Source: Eulemur rufifrons
Lineage: Eukaryota; Chordata; Mammalia; Primates; Lemuridae
Assembly (NCBI RefSeq): GCF_041146395.1
Contig: NC_090984.1
Location: 85,199,114-85,263,113 of the forward strand
Direction: 5' to 3'
DNA: 64,000 nucleotides
This document shows positions 51,401-64,000 of the stretch, one piece after another. Numbering within the stretch: position 1 is the first letter of the stretch; each line of letters opens with the position of its first letter. The translations under genes were made by a program, and so were the position numbers. The notes beneath the pieces are model-generated. The model saw only the letters and a program-made list of their open reading frames with translations. It was not told where the DNA came from and searched no databases.

Positions 51401-54400
51401 GGAAAAAAAAAAGAACCAAACAAAAACCAAGGATAAACAAAGGTTCTTGAATTTTCAAACTTAATAAAGACTCATTTTAATTAAACTTGCGGCAATGTCA
51501 TAAGTCTAGCTAATAGCGTGTAATACTCTTTCTCTAAATAGCAAATTTTATTATTTATTATTTTATTTTAATTTGAGACACGGTTTTGCTCTGTCACCTG
51601 GTCTAGAGTGTAGTGGCATCATCATACCTTACTGTAATCTTAAACTCCTGGGCTCGAGCAATCTTCCTGCCTCAGCATCCCAAGTAGCTTGTACTAGAGG
51701 TGCATGCTACCACGCCCAGCTAATTTTTCTATTTTTTTTTTTTTTTGTAGAGATGGGATCTTGCTTGTTCAGCCTGTAAACAGCTGTCTTTAAAAAGAAA
51801 AACAAACTTGAACATTTCTTTCCTGATTTCATATATCAACATCTGTGACAAAATATTTCATTAAATATGGTAATTCCTTAACAATATTTCAAAAAGCCAG
51901 TTGACAGTGTAAAAAGTTGAGGCTAAGCACAGTGGCTCATGCCTACAATCCTAGCACTTTGGGCTGCTGAGGCGTGAGCATCGCTTGAGGTCAGGAGTTA
52001 GAGACCAGCCTGAGCAAGAGGGAGATTCCGTTTCTGCAAAAAGCAGAAAAATTAGCCAGGCATGGTGGCTCACGCCTGTAGTCCTAGCTACTCAGAAAGG
52101 GTGAAGCAGGAGGATGGCTTAAGCCCAGGTGTTTGAGGTTGTAGTGAGGTATGATGATGCCACTGCACTCTAGACCAGGTGACAGAGTGAGACCCTATCA
52201 AAAACACACACACACACACACACACACAGAGATGGTAATAGAATTCAGAACAAAATAGGAAATATAAAAACCACAGCTACTCCCTCAAATTAAACTGGCC
52301 AACATAAAATTATTAGAAAAATGAGATATTCAATGCCAAAAATGAAATAACTGATATATTTAAAATAAATCTAACATAGCAAAGATCAAGGTATTTGGTA
52401 ACACATTACATTGGTGGACAAATAGGATATGAACAAATAGGAATTCTCATATTGCTGGGGGTGTATAAAATGATACAACATCAACACAGAACAATTTGGC
52501 ACTATATCTTGGAATTTCATGTGCACATTAACTTGTACCATACAGGAATCCATCTTCTACCTATATTTGCATCTGTGAGAAATGATATTCACATAAAATT
52601 ATTCACTGCAGTACTAGTGAAAGACCAGCAACCGCTTTTGTCCACAAGTAGAAAACTAAATGAATTGGGACATATCTATTCAAAGGATATATTCTCTGAC
52701 TTGTAGTGCTTTAAAAAAAAATTCAAAGGATATAAAAAAAATTAAAGCTCTTTATGTAGTAATATAAAATGGTCTGCAAAAGCTATTGTTAAATGAAAAA
52801 AGCAAGGTACAGAATAATGTGTACAACTTTGTGTTAAAACAAATATATGTATATGTTTGTACGTGCATAGAATAATTTTAGAAAGCTACACAAGAATTTG
52901 TTGCAGTGATTATTTTTGGAGAGGGAAACTGGTTGGACAGGAAAGCTTTACTTTTCATCATACAGTTTTTTAGATCTTTTGCTGTTTTTCCCCATGTAAC
53001 TATATTATTTAAAAACAAATAAAAAATGAATTATAAAATAAAATATAGTGTCCCAATAAAATATATCTACAATTTAAAACATATATAATAGATACTCTTT
53101 ATTTTAATAAGTAATTTAAATAGACATTAATCAATATTTGTGGGTTCCTTAAAGTCACAAGTGTTCAGAATGCCCACTACCAATACCAATGTATTATTTA
53201 TAATAAGGAATATCAGAGTTGCATGATTTTGTATCACTGCTACTGTATGCTTTTTATTGGGACACTGCATACTAAGTTTCTCTATGTACTAACCTTTGAT
53301 GTTCAATGTTTTCAGGACTCATAGCTGGGGTTTCAGATGATATATTTTTAGGATTTTCTTCTTTTAGTTCCTCAGTCTTACTGGTTTCAGAATTTCTCTT
53401 CTGGAAATAGGATGCTGCAGATACCTGTAAAGACAAACGTTACGAACACTGCAACAAAATCTAGTACGATTTTCATGCATTACAAGCAAATTCTGAAAAA
53501 ATGTGAAGAAACATTTATAATTACTTAGAACTCTCATGCCAACATATGAAGTCTTGAGTTCTCAGCTGAAAATAAACATGCACATACAAACAAAACCAAA
53601 AAAACCTATACTTCAAATTACATGTTTTCTAAATGAACATAATTAAAGGAAATGGAAAAGATAAACAATAGGTCTATTTTACTGATGACAAATCTAGGAT
53701 GAAATGAGTGTGGACAAAATCAGAATACAGAACAAGGATTAGGGCCATGTACTATACCAGCCATTATTAAACAAGAATATTCATCAGAATCATCTAGGGG
53801 ATTTTAATAAAAATACAGATAGATGCCTGAGTCCCTGGAGAATGGGTACACATATTTAAAAAAAAAAAAGAAAGTGATTCCGAAGCAAAAACAGAATAGA
53901 ACCCACTTCCCTAGCTAGACGATCAATTATAAACAACTAGAAATTCCTTATAACAGAACAGTGAATAAAAGTGAAGAAAAACAGATCATATGCTGTTTGT
54001 AGCAGATGTAGGTAGTTGAATAGTACCTGTTTAGACTTTGGCTTTGGAATCAGAGGCTTTATAACTGGAGACTTTTCATTATTTGTAGCTCGATTAAGTA
54101 CAGTGGACTTCTTGGATGATTTGGTCATATTATCTAAAATATTACTTGAACGTGCTGAATTCACTAACAAGGCTGGCTCTTTGGAATTGGCTGATACCTA
54201 AAGAGCAAACTAGTGTTAACATTTTATATTTAAAGAAGAGAAAAAAACCCAAGAGATTTATTTTTCCTTTAAATTTCTGTTAAGTGCATACTACAGTCTC
54301 ATCTTTAGAACTGAATACATTTGGTACAATCCAAATTAAGATCAATGCAAATATTCCCAAATATCACATCTCCAAGAAAGACATGGAGTATCTTTCAAAC

Positions 54401-57400
54401 TCATAGGCACTTAGAAGAAAAGTAGAAAATATAACCCTTAGCCCAAGTGTGAATCCGTCCTGCTTTCTTCTCTGTTTTCACAGGGATCAGTCTCTCACAC
54501 CTTCAAGTCTTTAATGCCTCCAAGTCTGGGGAGGGTCATCTAGTCACGTGAAAATATTTCTTCGTACGGAAATATATTTAAATAAAAAATATCACTGGAA
54601 AGAGTTTACCTTAAATGGGTTTGCTCGTCCTTGGCTGCTAGAGGTAATTGCACCTTTTACAAGAAAGAAACCTTGGTTAATAGTGGCAAAAAAATAGATG
54701 ACTTCTGACTTCTCTAATATTAGGCAGAATATTTTAATCTATGTTATCTGAAAACAAATGTACACTGCAACTGTAAAACTATTAACAACTATAGATGACC
54801 TCTTTCCTGCTTCCAAGACAAAATAAAGTTATTAAATGGGAATTATCCAACTTACAACTATGAACCATATCAATATGTATAGATCTATCTTTTCCTCCTC
54901 TTACCATGAAAGAATGGTGCCTCATTTTAGTAAGGTCAATAATCCCTTTACTTGTGCTCTAGATCCCACCCTGTCCTGCTTTGTCAAGAAATCTGAGCTG
55001 TCAATGCCCTCCTCACATCTCTGACTTTTCCCTATTTATTGCCTCAAGTCTCCCAACTTAAAAAAAACAAACCAAAACCCTCTCTACCCCACATTCCTTC
55101 CAGCCACCATTTTCTCTCACCTCCCCGCATTCAGTCAAAATTTTCAACAGCTGTTGACACTATTACCTCACTGCCCATACATTCCTCCATACAATATAAT
55201 GCTTTCAGCCCTACTCCCCTATAGAATCTCCTCTTGCTATGGTTCTCAATAATCTCTATATGGTTAAATTTGGTGGATACCTTTTAGTCATCTTATTTGA
55301 CCTCTCAACAGCATCCCACATAGCTGACTGTTTCTTTCTTGATACTACTTTCTCCTCCCATGACTTCTGAAATACAGCACTCTCTGACTTACCTCCTTCC
55401 TCTCTGGACCTGAGGTCACATTCTCTTTCAGTGGTTAGCTCCTCCTCTTCTACCTGATGCTTAAATGCTGGAGATTCCCTAGGCCTACGCTCATTTTTCT
55501 TCTTGCTTCCCATATTCTCCCAGTGCCTGCTCACCCACGGCCATGGTTTAAACTGCTACACTTATACTAAATGGCTTTTGTTTTATATCTCCAGGTCAGA
55601 GTACTTTCCTGAACTCCTGATCCAAATATTAAACTGTTGACGTGACATTTTACTTACCTCATGGTAATTCATCTTCCTATATAAATCTGCTTTTCTCTAG
55701 TGTTTCCTAACTCAGTAAATAAATGGCAACATCATTCACTCAAATACTCAAGCCAGCATTAAAAAAAATTCTACTTGGGAGGCCATTAGACTGGGTGGCC
55801 CTGGCACTTTAAATTCCCACATGGACAAACCAAAGCCCAATGTAAATCGTAAACTGAAACTAGAAACTGTACCAATCAGAAACCATCAACTAACCTTTAG
55901 TAACTTTCTACTCTAACTAATTAAAAGTATTCATTGTCTTCCTTCTGAAAATGCTTTAAAATGTTTCCGCTCCCGACCCTCCCAGAAGAGTGCCCCTTGT
56001 GGTCTGATGCTGTCCTGATTCATGAATCACTACATGCTCAAATAAACTCCTTAAAATTTAAAGTTTTTCTTTTATCACCAGAAACTATGTCATTCTTCAT
56101 ACCCTGAACTCCTAGACTCTTGACATCATCTTTAGAAACACCTCTTCAATTCTACCATTCTTTCCACCACCACCATCACCACCCTAGCTCAAGGACTGCT
56201 TCAAGTACTCCTTGTATCTGTTTCTCCTCCACACAGTATCCCATGCTATGCCTTTGCTTAAAACCTATAAAGCTTCTAAGGACCTTAGAATAAAGATAAA
56301 AATCCTTAATAGGCCTACACAAATCTGGATGACTTAGCTCCTGCCACTGCTTAGACCCTTCAGCACCACTTCTCTCTGCTCTCTGTGCTCTTATTACCAC
56401 CCTTTTACAGTCTTCAAACATGCTGCTCCTTAAGTCCAAATGCTTTTCCTCTGCTCCTGCTCCCACCTGCCTTTGCCTAGCTGACTCTTACTCATCCTTT
56501 AGGTTTTTGCTTTAAACACTTGTGAGGCCTTCTTGGGGTCCCTACCCATCCTCCACCCCTGAGTAAATTATAGCCACCTGTTATATGCTCTTTTGATACT
56601 CTACACGTTTTTTAAAGTTAATTTTTAAAAATCAAAGCAACATATACACACAGTTTAAAAAGCCAAATGGTACTGTAAGATTTATGTTAAAAAATCAGCA
56701 GTCCTCTACTCCAATCTTTTCTATCTCCCAATCCCACTCCCCAAAGGCAACTATTTTCCACTCCTTTTAACTGTTTCTCCAGCATTCTGCATGTTTCCTT
56801 AGTGACACCAAGATCTGTCTTCCTAGCAGGGCTGAAGGGCACTAAGGCAGGGATCAACCATGCACATCTGCTTAACTTCTGTATCTAGTAAAATGCCTGA
56901 CACACAATAGGCATTTATTAGCCATTTGTTAAATGACCACAGTTTCACAAACATCTTTGATAACAAAAAGAATAAATAAATAAATAATAGGCCCTAAGGG
57001 GTAAGGTGTATTTCAGTAGATGTATCATTTACAGACTACTTGTAAAATTTCCTTGATATTACAAATTTATAAATATCTCACCTGATTTAGCTGGAACATC
57101 AGAGGAATCTGTGCTTTTGGAAAATGAGTTCTGTCCTATAGATTAAGATAAAACGGTATCATGTAAATGGGGAAAATAAAGTCATCCTTGATATTCAACA
57201 ATCAGATAGCAAAGTTGCCTTGAGAAAGTATGAGTATTCGATTTCCCTCAGCCAAGTAAAATGGGAAAAGCCACATCCATGAAATTTCTCAGCATTTATT
57301 GCCTTGAAAACATATCTCACCAGGCTTATGTATTTCTGGTTTTTCTTCTCCATCATCAGCTTCTTCACTGTCCTCGGCATCTTCTTCAACTTGATTTCTG

Positions 57401-60400
57401 AGCCTTGGCTGGCTCCACTCTGTGGAAGTATTACTGTAACTAAAAGACAATAATATTATTCTATAAAGAGCTATGCTCTAACAGGATAAACTCCTGGTTA
57501 AAAAAAAAAAAAGCTATGCAAAGACCAACTTAATATTCAGGATGGTGAAGGAAAAGTCAATCAACTGAACATTTGTTACCCAGCATTCAGCTTTTCTCTG
57601 AAATCTTCTTCTTCTTCCTCTGATTCCACATGGGTTGCCATCAATTCAGCTGCCTTCTCCACAGCCAGTTCACTAAGTCTTTGGGCCAGTATTAATTTCC
57701 GAGAGCGAGAAGCATATTTAATGGCTAAACTCAAAGCATTTTGAGTCATTAGATCAGCAAGTTCCACACAACGAAATTCTCGTTCCAGTTTACAAGAAAG
57801 CTAACCCAAAAAGGGGGGAAAAAGAAAATTAAATTACACTAAGTAAACTTTGAAAAATTTTTTGGTTTTTTACTGAGCTCCTTAAAGATAGAATAAGTAA
57901 AACTTTTTAGAAACATTGATACTAATAAAACTGAGAAAAAAATTTTCTAGATACTATATCTCACTGATGCTGAGATGCACATTTCTATACATTTTAAAAT
58001 GTCTGAAATTGGAAAGCACCTTACAATTATTGGGAGGTCAGTTTGGCAGCATTGTTTTTGTCTCTGTGGCTTCAGTGAATAAAATAATGGCACATTTTAC
58101 AATTAGTAGTAGTAGATTCAATGAAATATATCATTTCAAGCTATTAATTGTAAGAAAAGCAAGAAATTCATTTAAAATTCAAATGTGGTTCTTCTAAATT
58201 TGTTTTTCAGCTGTCCCTTACCCAATAGGGCAGAAAATTCAAAGAAAAATAAATTGCAAGCAAATCAGTTATTACTTTGCTCAGAATTGGGACACAAATG
58301 CTACTAAGGGAATTTGGGTAGGGGCAAGTAGATTTATCCCTTACTTTTTACGCATGATTGTCTATGATCTTTAGCTACCAGGAATAGTTAGTTACACGAC
58401 TTCCAAATTAACAATCCTCTTTTTTATGCTCTATTTTTTATACTTACAATATAAAACAAAGGGCATTCCTTTAACATCTCTTAGAAAACACTATGTTCTG
58501 ATTGCTATGAATTTTGGCAACTCAAAGTGAGGCAACTCAAGTTCAAAGTGAGGAAAACTGATACTGTGAAGACTACTAAGGGTCTCATGATTCACAGGGT
58601 ATCAGGATTATTTTGTTACTTAGGCTTTCCACATCTGATCCACCAACACAGAAGCTATAGATATTCACCTGGGATGTCCTTGTCAAGATTTCTGATATCA
58701 TGTGTTCGTGAGCCGTACTTTTTAAGCAAGGTGGTACTCTGCCTCAGGGGGCATTTAGAAATGCAAAGGATAAGTTTGGATCTCATAATGACTGTGTTGG
58801 ACTAAGGACATTTGCCAAGGGGCCAGGAATGCTGAAGAACAGACCAGGTGCTAGTAACCTACTGAGAAGCACTGCCACAAAGGAAAAGCTCCTCTCAGGC
58901 TAAATAGTAAATAAATCAGACACATTCCTTACATGTGTTGCACAAAATAAAAAGGTTGCTAGTGTCTAGACCACAAACAACACTTTATAAAAGAAACAAA
59001 ACTTACTCTATAGTAAACTGAGTTTCCTTAATACCAAACTTAAGGCAGTGTTGTATACAGATGACAGCAGTGAGCACCACCTTTTGGAGACTGTGGTTAC
59101 AATTTGCTTTGTGATCTTGGATATCACTTTTTCCTCAGAACCTTTTTTCCTCAATTTAAAGTGAAAAGTCTAAACCATTCACTCTGTCAAAATATCGAGG
59201 TCTACTGTGTATTAGCCACCATGTCTCTGCCTTCAAAGGCTTACAGTTTAGTGTGAGACTAACGTGGGGAAGAAATTCTCTACTCCTTTCTATAAACCAA
59301 CCTTGAGTGGAGATACAAACCCAGGAATTTTAAGATACCCTGCTCTAAAGATAAATGTACTTAATTAGCCAAGGCACTGAAACCAACATGGCCAGTAGCT
59401 ACAGACAAACTTCCACCACACATAGCTGCCTAACTTAAAGATGTTAAAAAGCAGGCTTATCTAAAAGCCTGATCAAAGTTCTTTTTTTTTTTTTTTTGAG
59501 ACAGAGTCTCACTCTGTTGCCCAGGCTAGAGTGAGTGCCGTGGCATCAGCCTAGCTCACAGCAACCTCAAACTCCTGAGCTCGAGCGATCCTCCTGTCTC
59601 AGCCTCCCGAGTAGCTGGGACTACAGGCATGCACCACCATGCCCGGCTAATTTTTTCTATATATATTTTTAGCTGTCCATATAATTTCTTTCCATTTTTG
59701 GTAGAGATGGGGTCTCGCTCTTGCTCAGGCTGGTCTCGAACTCCTGAGCTCAAACGATCCGCCCACCTCGGCCTCCCAGAGTGCTAGGATTACAGGCGTG
59801 AGCCACCGCGCCCGGCCCTGATCAAAGTTCTTAAGACTGCCCAGCCCTGGAGATCTAAAAATAGCCCACATTCAAATTTTATATGGTAAAAACAGGAGCT
59901 ATAGCAGTGGTTCTCAAACTTTTTTAAGCATTAGAGTCACCTGGAAAGGCTGTTAAAACACAGATTAGTGGGCAAAAGCAAAAGAGAAATAGCACCACAG
60001 ATGTCTATTTCTGTATATGCTTTTAGCTACGAGGTAATGTCTTAAATATTTTAACTGCAACATCAACCAGAAAACAGAACTTTTTTTTTTTTAATTTTAT
60101 TTTTCTCTTTGACACTGTCCCTGAGGAACAGAACTTTTAAGAGAGGAAAAACACCACCAGATAAAACTTAAGAATTCTAGGTTGTGGGACTTGGTCCTAA
60201 TTCACATACTTTTAAGACATTCAACCTCTAGAAAAGCATCTAACTTCAGTTTTTTCAGTATACTTATTTTACTTACCGCAAGCATTTTTATTAAAAGTTC
60301 CTGTTGCTCTTTTATTGCTTGATTTTTAGTGTTCTCGTCGTATTCATAACCATTTTTAGCTAAATAATCAAGGTGGTTGTGAAACATAACTGAACGCCAA

Positions 60401-61159
60401 AACTGTTCCTACAAAAGTGGACAAAATTGCTTAATTGACAACTATCACCTTAATATAAGGCAAGCGTTAAATATTTATCTTAAAATACCAGTTTCTGAAA
60501 TCCTTCTTTTTATAAGTTTATTTTACAATTCAAATTCCAACATGAACAGCTTAACTTTATCTTCTATCCTTAAAAAAAGAGGGGTTAGGAATATAACATT
60601 AAAACAGTTGCCCAGCTATCATAGTTAAAGGTCAGAGAATTTGGCAAATTAGTTTCTAAAAGCTGATTTGCTTCTTATTTAGAATAATGACTTGCACAAT
60701 TTCAAATGACTTTTCCTGACACTGGACTAGGGCTAGGACAAAGCAAGCCAGGTGCCCATGACACGAAATGTATGGAGGCACTCCTTCTCGGGACTTGCAG
60801 GACCCTAAGAGGGAGTGTCTTGCCTTAGTGAGGCCCGGACCAGTAAACCCATTTACCTTGTAGACAAAGACCCTGGAAGCAGTGGTGGCAACCAGGTGGC
60901 CTGGTGATCACAAGCAGTCCTTCTCCCTCCCTGCTAACACCATTTAAGCTCAACACTGGTTATCATAATTTTATTTAAAACAATGTCTGTATCATAGGTG
61001 GTATATTATCAAATTCAGAGAGTCAAGGTAAGACTTCCACCTACCTCCATTTGTCCTTTCTCTGTTGCAGTCTGACAGTAAGGAAGCTTAAAGGACAATA
61101 TGGCGACAGCAGGGCGTGGAAGGGTGGGAGGAAATCGAGAACCTTTACAAGGAATGCAC
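48214..61159 (-). CDS. WDHD1: WDHD1 (AND-1/Ctf4 homologue), last ten coding exons, partial gene
   Basis: WDHD1 is the metazoan Ctf4: a trimeric nuclear replisome hub linking the CMG helicase to DNA polymerase alpha and other clients, also implicated in chromatin and checkpoint functions. Ten exons (61045-61159, 60277-60408, 57580-57800, 57321-57439, 57082-57135, 54610-54653, 54027-54197, 53294-53424, 50091-50229, 48214-48414) join in frame to about 441 residues ending [10 protein letters not shown]. In order they encode the end of the SepB beta-propeller ([20 protein letters not shown]), the helical domain used for client binding, an acidic and Ser-rich linker with ESEEEEEDF and [10 protein letters not shown], a Lys-rich segment ([11 protein letters not shown]) and a C-terminal HMG box ([15 protein letters not shown] onward). 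All borders are GT/AG. The N-terminal WD40 repeats and most of SepB lie beyond the right edge. No disabling change is seen. Confidence 0.97.
48540..49065 (-). mobile_element. Alu SINE, antisense, split by a second Alu
   Basis: The left-hand part is 48540-48725 (T run, GAGACAGAGTCTCACTCTG to CCATGCCAGGTTAATTT) and the right-hand remnant is 49018-49065 (GTAGAGGCAGGGTCTTGC). It is in the last WDHD1 intron, about 125 bp from the terminal exon. Confidence 0.85.
48727..49017 (+). mobile_element. Alu SINE, sense, nested in the inverse Alu
   Basis: GGCCAGGAACAGTAGCTCATG to GACTCTGTCTCAAAAAAAT with an AAAT tail. It is antisense to WDHD1 transcription and forms an inverted repeat with the surrounding Alu. 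Confidence 0.9.
50091..50229 (-). CDS. WDHD1: WDHD1 exon (second from the end), first part of HMG box
   Basis: 139 nt completing Arg then [15 protein letters not shown] through RVLSTEERK; acceptor CTATTTCAG, donor AAG|GTAAGG. It encodes HMG-box helices 1 and 2, with the aromatic F and W of GFQMWL. Confidence 0.97.
50780..51065 (-). repeat. MIR SINE, antisense, near full length
   Basis: TTTACTGAGCACTTATTATC, GCCAGGCACTGTTCTAAATG, GAGGAAACTGAGGCTCACAG and GTAAGAGTCAGACCTGGG. One of the best-preserved MIR copies here, in a WDHD1 intron. Confidence 0.88.
51574..51778 (-). mobile_element. Truncated Alu, antisense
   Basis: TTGAGACACGGTTTTGCTCTG to GATCTTGCTTGTTCAG; about 200 bp, in a WDHD1 intron. 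Confidence 0.82.
51915..52232 (+). mobile_element. Alu SINE, sense, ending in a (CA)n tract
   Basis: GGCTAAGCACAGTGGCTCATG to GAGTGAGACCCTATCAAAA; the A tail has become a CA microsatellite at 52206-52230. Inverted with respect to the Alu at 51574. Confidence 0.88.
52390..53010 (+). mobile_element. Old L1M/L1ME fragment, sense
   Basis: TTGGTGGACAAATAGGATATG, CAACACAGAACAATTTGGC, GTGAAAGACCAGCAACCGC and AGAAAACTAAATGAATTGGG match the generic old L1 3' region. Confidence 0.55.
53294..53424 (-). CDS. WDHD1: WDHD1 exon (third from the end)
   Basis: 131 nt, [16 protein letters not shown] through ENIEHQ plus AG; donor AAAG|GTTAGT. Linker before the HMG box, with SAASYFQKR conserved. Confidence 0.96.
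53765..53850 (+). mobile_element. MER5-like hAT fragment
   Basis: AGAATCATCTAGGGGATTTTA, then AAAATACAGATAGATGCCTG. Confidence 0.5.
54027..54197 (-). CDS. WDHD1: WDHD1 exon (fourth from the end)
   Basis: 171 nt, 57 codons, [18 protein letters not shown] through KPKSKQ; acceptor GCTCTTTAG, donor CAG|GTACTA. Basic, Ser/Lys-rich linker ([10 protein letters not shown]). Confidence 0.96.
54610..54653 (-). CDS. WDHD1: WDHD1 exon (fifth from the end), micro-sized
   Basis: 44 nt encoding [14 protein letters not shown] after GT; acceptor CTTGTAAAAG, donor AAG|GTAAAC. The weak, purine-containing acceptor tract makes it a candidate for variable inclusion. Confidence 0.92.
54880..56945 (+). mobile_element. 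L2 LINE, sense, interrupted
   Basis: GACCTCTCAACAGCATCCC, GGACTGCTTCAAGTACTCC, GCTTAAAACCTATAAAGC, AACACTTGTGAGGCCTTC and the 3' end TGCCTGACACACAATAGGC follow L2 order. A likely L1M insert occupies about 56600-56810. It fills most of a WDHD1 intron. Confidence 0.6.
57082..57135 (-). CDS. WDHD1: WDHD1 exon (sixth from the end), micro-sized
   Basis: 54 nt encoding [17 protein letters not shown] between split codons; acceptor CTATAG, donor TCAG|GTGAGA. Ser-rich linker. Confidence 0.94.
57321..57439 (-). CDS. WDHD1: WDHD1 exon (seventh from the end)
   Basis: 119 nt, [16 protein letters not shown] then an acidic stretch to IHKP plus G. The preceding intron is only 140 bp. The linker is expected to be disordered. 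Confidence 0.95.
57580..57800 (-). CDS. WDHD1: WDHD1 exon (eighth from the end)
   Basis: 221 nt, [17 protein letters not shown] through FREKLNA plus GG. It encodes the helical domain ([20 protein letters not shown]) and an acidic run. Donor GG|GTAACA. Confidence 0.97.
59468..59832 (-). mobile_element. Alu SINE, antisense, perfect 16-bp target duplication
   Basis: The body is 59484-59816. CCTGATCAAAGTTCTT occurs at 59468-59483 and 59817-59832. Intact 5' end and enlarged linker; very similar to the copies at 22268 and 23592. In a WDHD1 intron, in the transcribed direction. Confidence 0.96.
59900..59970 (+). mobile_element. MER5-like hAT fragment
   Basis: AGCAGTGGTTCTCAAACTTT, then GAGTCACCTGGAAAGGCTG. 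Confidence 0.7.
60277..60408 (-). CDS. WDHD1: WDHD1 exon (ninth from the end)
   Basis: 132 nt, 44 codons, [15 protein letters not shown] through LLIKMLA; acceptor TTTTGTAG, donor GCG|GTAAGT. Phase 0 at both ends, so skipping it would keep the frame. Confidence 0.96.
61045..61159 (-). CDS. WDHD1: WDHD1 exon (tenth from the end), partial codon at 5' border
   Basis: 115 nt encoding [12 protein letters not shown] through ATEKGQME after one leading base. The acceptor is TACTGACAG|GTGC and the donor GGAG|GTAGGT. It encodes the end of the SepB propeller and the lead into the helical bundle. Confidence 0.95.
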
Positions 61160-61323
61160 CTGTCAGTAAAGAAAAAGTTCCACCATAAAACTTGCTAAAA
61201 TGTCAGAAAAATTGCTAAAATAAAAATTTTGCAAAAGTTAGTAACCTGGAATAGTAATATTATCCCAATAGCTGACTTAATTATATATAATAAATTCTTC
61301 TTTTTAAAAGTGTTTTAGGCCTA

Positions 61324-61716
<393 letters not shown>

Positions 61717-62370
61717 AAAATCCCCTCTCACATCAGCTTTATTAAATAAAAATCACTAAGAGTGAAATCAGCTCTCTTCATATTTTCCTTAGCAAACTGC
61801 CTGCTTTTAAAATACAGAAATTGTGCTATAAACACTTGTTATGGGATCCATGTTATAAAACTTATCACGGGATCCATAGTACCCCACTCTAAGATAAAAT
61901 GCTGATGAAGTATATTCATTTTCATTCACCAGTTTGGGAATTCTTCGTGCTCCTGGTAGGAAGTGTCAAAAGAGAGAAAAAGACAGTGAAACGTCCAATA
62001 CAAGTAAGTGATTATTAGATATTTGTCACAGTGGAGCAGAAAAATCCAATAGCATTAAAAAGGTTATAATCTATACCTGCTCTACTAAATCAAAGGTTGT
62101 TTTATATGGTAATAGCTCAGTGAACAGGGACTTAGTCTAAACCTTTTCTGACCAGGACGTGTAAGGTGTTCAAAGATGCCCATCACAAAAAGTACTCATG
62201 CTATTTATTAATTCAAAAGCATTCATTAATCACAGAATGATTTATATGCACAGAGCATTCTTTCAACTTATCTGCTCCAAATTATTAATTAGAAAACCAC
62301 TGGAAAATCATGACTACACACTGTAAGTACCATGGGCACATTTTCTATTTTCATAAAGCCATTTTTAAAA

Positions 62371-62739
<369 letters not shown>

Positions 62740-62912
62740 TCAATGCTTACTGTCACCCATTTAATTTATAGTATAGATTTTTAGTTAGGGCTTTAAGTCA
62801 GGACATTCTTGAAGGAAAATACTAAATAGAAGTTAGTCCCTTGGGTTTAAATTTTTTTTCATAAATATCTTCTAGTATTATCAAATGGCCACTAGAGTAA
62901 TTAAAAATAAGT

Positions 62913-63082
62913 GGCAGGACGGGCACGGTGGCTCAGGCCTATAATCCTAACAGTCTGGGAGGCTGAGGCAGGAAGATGGCTTGAGGCCAGGAGCGTGAGG
63001 TTGCTGTGAGCTAGGCTGACACCATGGCACTCTACCCCCGCAACAGAGCAAGACTCTCTGTCAACAACAGCAACAACAAAAA
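62913..63082 (+). mobile_element. Short Alu with internal deletion (left end fused to right end)
   Basis: GGACGGGCACGGTGGCTCAGG, then GAGGCCAGGAGCGTGAGGTTG fuses left-arm start to right-arm end, about 170 bp, with a CAACAG-rich tail. Confidence 0.8.
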
Positions 63083-64000
63083 CCTCAGTAATCTTTTTCA
63101 AACTACATAGGCCCCTTCCTTGTGAGATTCAAATACCTTTCCTTGTTTTTGTGACTATACAATAAAAACACAAAAATGGTTTTGGAGTTCCAATATTTTT
63201 GAACACACTATCGCATTTTCTTTCTTCTTCCTCCCCTTTTACGATTTTATAGAAATTAGTGGTTTTCACTACTATGTCACAGAATGAGGTAGCAGTGTGA
63301 AAACCTTGAGTTTGGAAAAATTCTTGTGGCAATTCTGTCATGAACCTATCTTCACAAAAACCACTGGTTTACCAGTCATACAAAATGAAAAAGATAGAAC
63401 ACGTGCAATCACAAAGGATAAGTTCAAGTACATATATTTAAGTACACTAACAAAATTAGAAGGAAAATCGGGAGCAACATTAATTGCCCGTACATACTTT
63501 TTTCTCTAATGTGATTTACACTCTTGTTTAAAAACATTTTACAGCTCAAATACTTTATTTAGACAGAATAAACAAGTATTACAAAGAAAAAGGAAATATT
63601 GATTATAATTTTACTAATACTTTGTAAGCCACATTTACGTCAAAACAGAACACCAATGCATATAGTAAATATTTTATACTTTTCTTAGCTTTAAAGACTT
63701 GAACTTTTTATAAAGTCTTTTTCTCTGTTAAATATCCCTTTCATGGAGGAACTAGAGGTAAAAACAAGCACATTTTACCTACAAATTTGGTGGGTTTTGC
63801 CTGCTATGAATGAATTTCCTGGAAACTGTGCTAAGCCATTTAGAGGAGGAAATGTGAAAAATAAACCAGCTTACCAAGAAAACAAAATTACTTCAATTCC
63901 TTTTCAAATTGATCACAAAATCTAATCTCTTGTGATATTAAAGAAAGAACTCAAAAATACCAAATTGGAGACAACTGGGGCCAATGTCCAGACTAATCTT

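Overview
This is nuclear genomic DNA from a primate, most likely a strepsirrhine (lemur-type). The window is dominated by interspersed repeats. The Alu copies carry the lemur-style left-arm wording (in antisense, 'gtggcgtcagcctagctcac') and many have an enlarged linker between the two arms. The younger L1 3' ends contain a 'cagcatattatgggggtac' segment that I associate with strepsirrhine L1. The species assignment is inference.

Only two host protein-coding genes are present, both on the minus strand and both partial. GCH1 (GTP cyclohydrolase I) contributes its promoter, 5' UTR and exon 1 (coding 15130-15472); everything to the left (1-15129) is its first intron, which continues off the window. 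WDHD1 (AND-1/Ctf4 homologue) contributes its last ten coding exons between 61159 and 48214 plus its 3' UTR. These exons encode about 441 residues: the end of the SepB helical region, an acidic linker and a C-terminal HMG box. All ten exons join in frame with GT/AG borders, and the preceding exon lies beyond 64000. The order GCH1 then WDHD1, both on the same strand, matches human chromosome 14q22. The two genes are not functionally linked: GCH1 makes the tetrahydrobiopterin precursor and WDHD1 works at the replication fork.

Layout: 1-4250 is an antisense L1 with two nested Alus; 4250-14700 is GCH1 intron with L1, hAT, Tigger-like, MIR and Alu copies; 14700-16000 is a CpG island holding the GCH1 promoter and exon 1; 16000-47600 is intergenic, with many repeats, an RPL7 processed pseudogene (37627-38460), an unassigned exon-like open frame (28976-29290, minus), a probable solitary LTR and several repeat-poor blocks that could be regulatory; 47600-64000 is the 3' part of WDHD1 with Alu, L1, L2 and MIR copies in its introns.

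I found no bacterial or phage content, CRISPR array, operon or clear novel system. The items most worth following up are the unassigned open frame at 28976-29290, a three-unit telomere-like tract inside a DNA transposon at 11339-11359, nested inverted Alus beside the last WDHD1 exon, and a set of recent-looking Alu insertions with matching target-site duplications. Protein family comparisons were made from memory without database searches.
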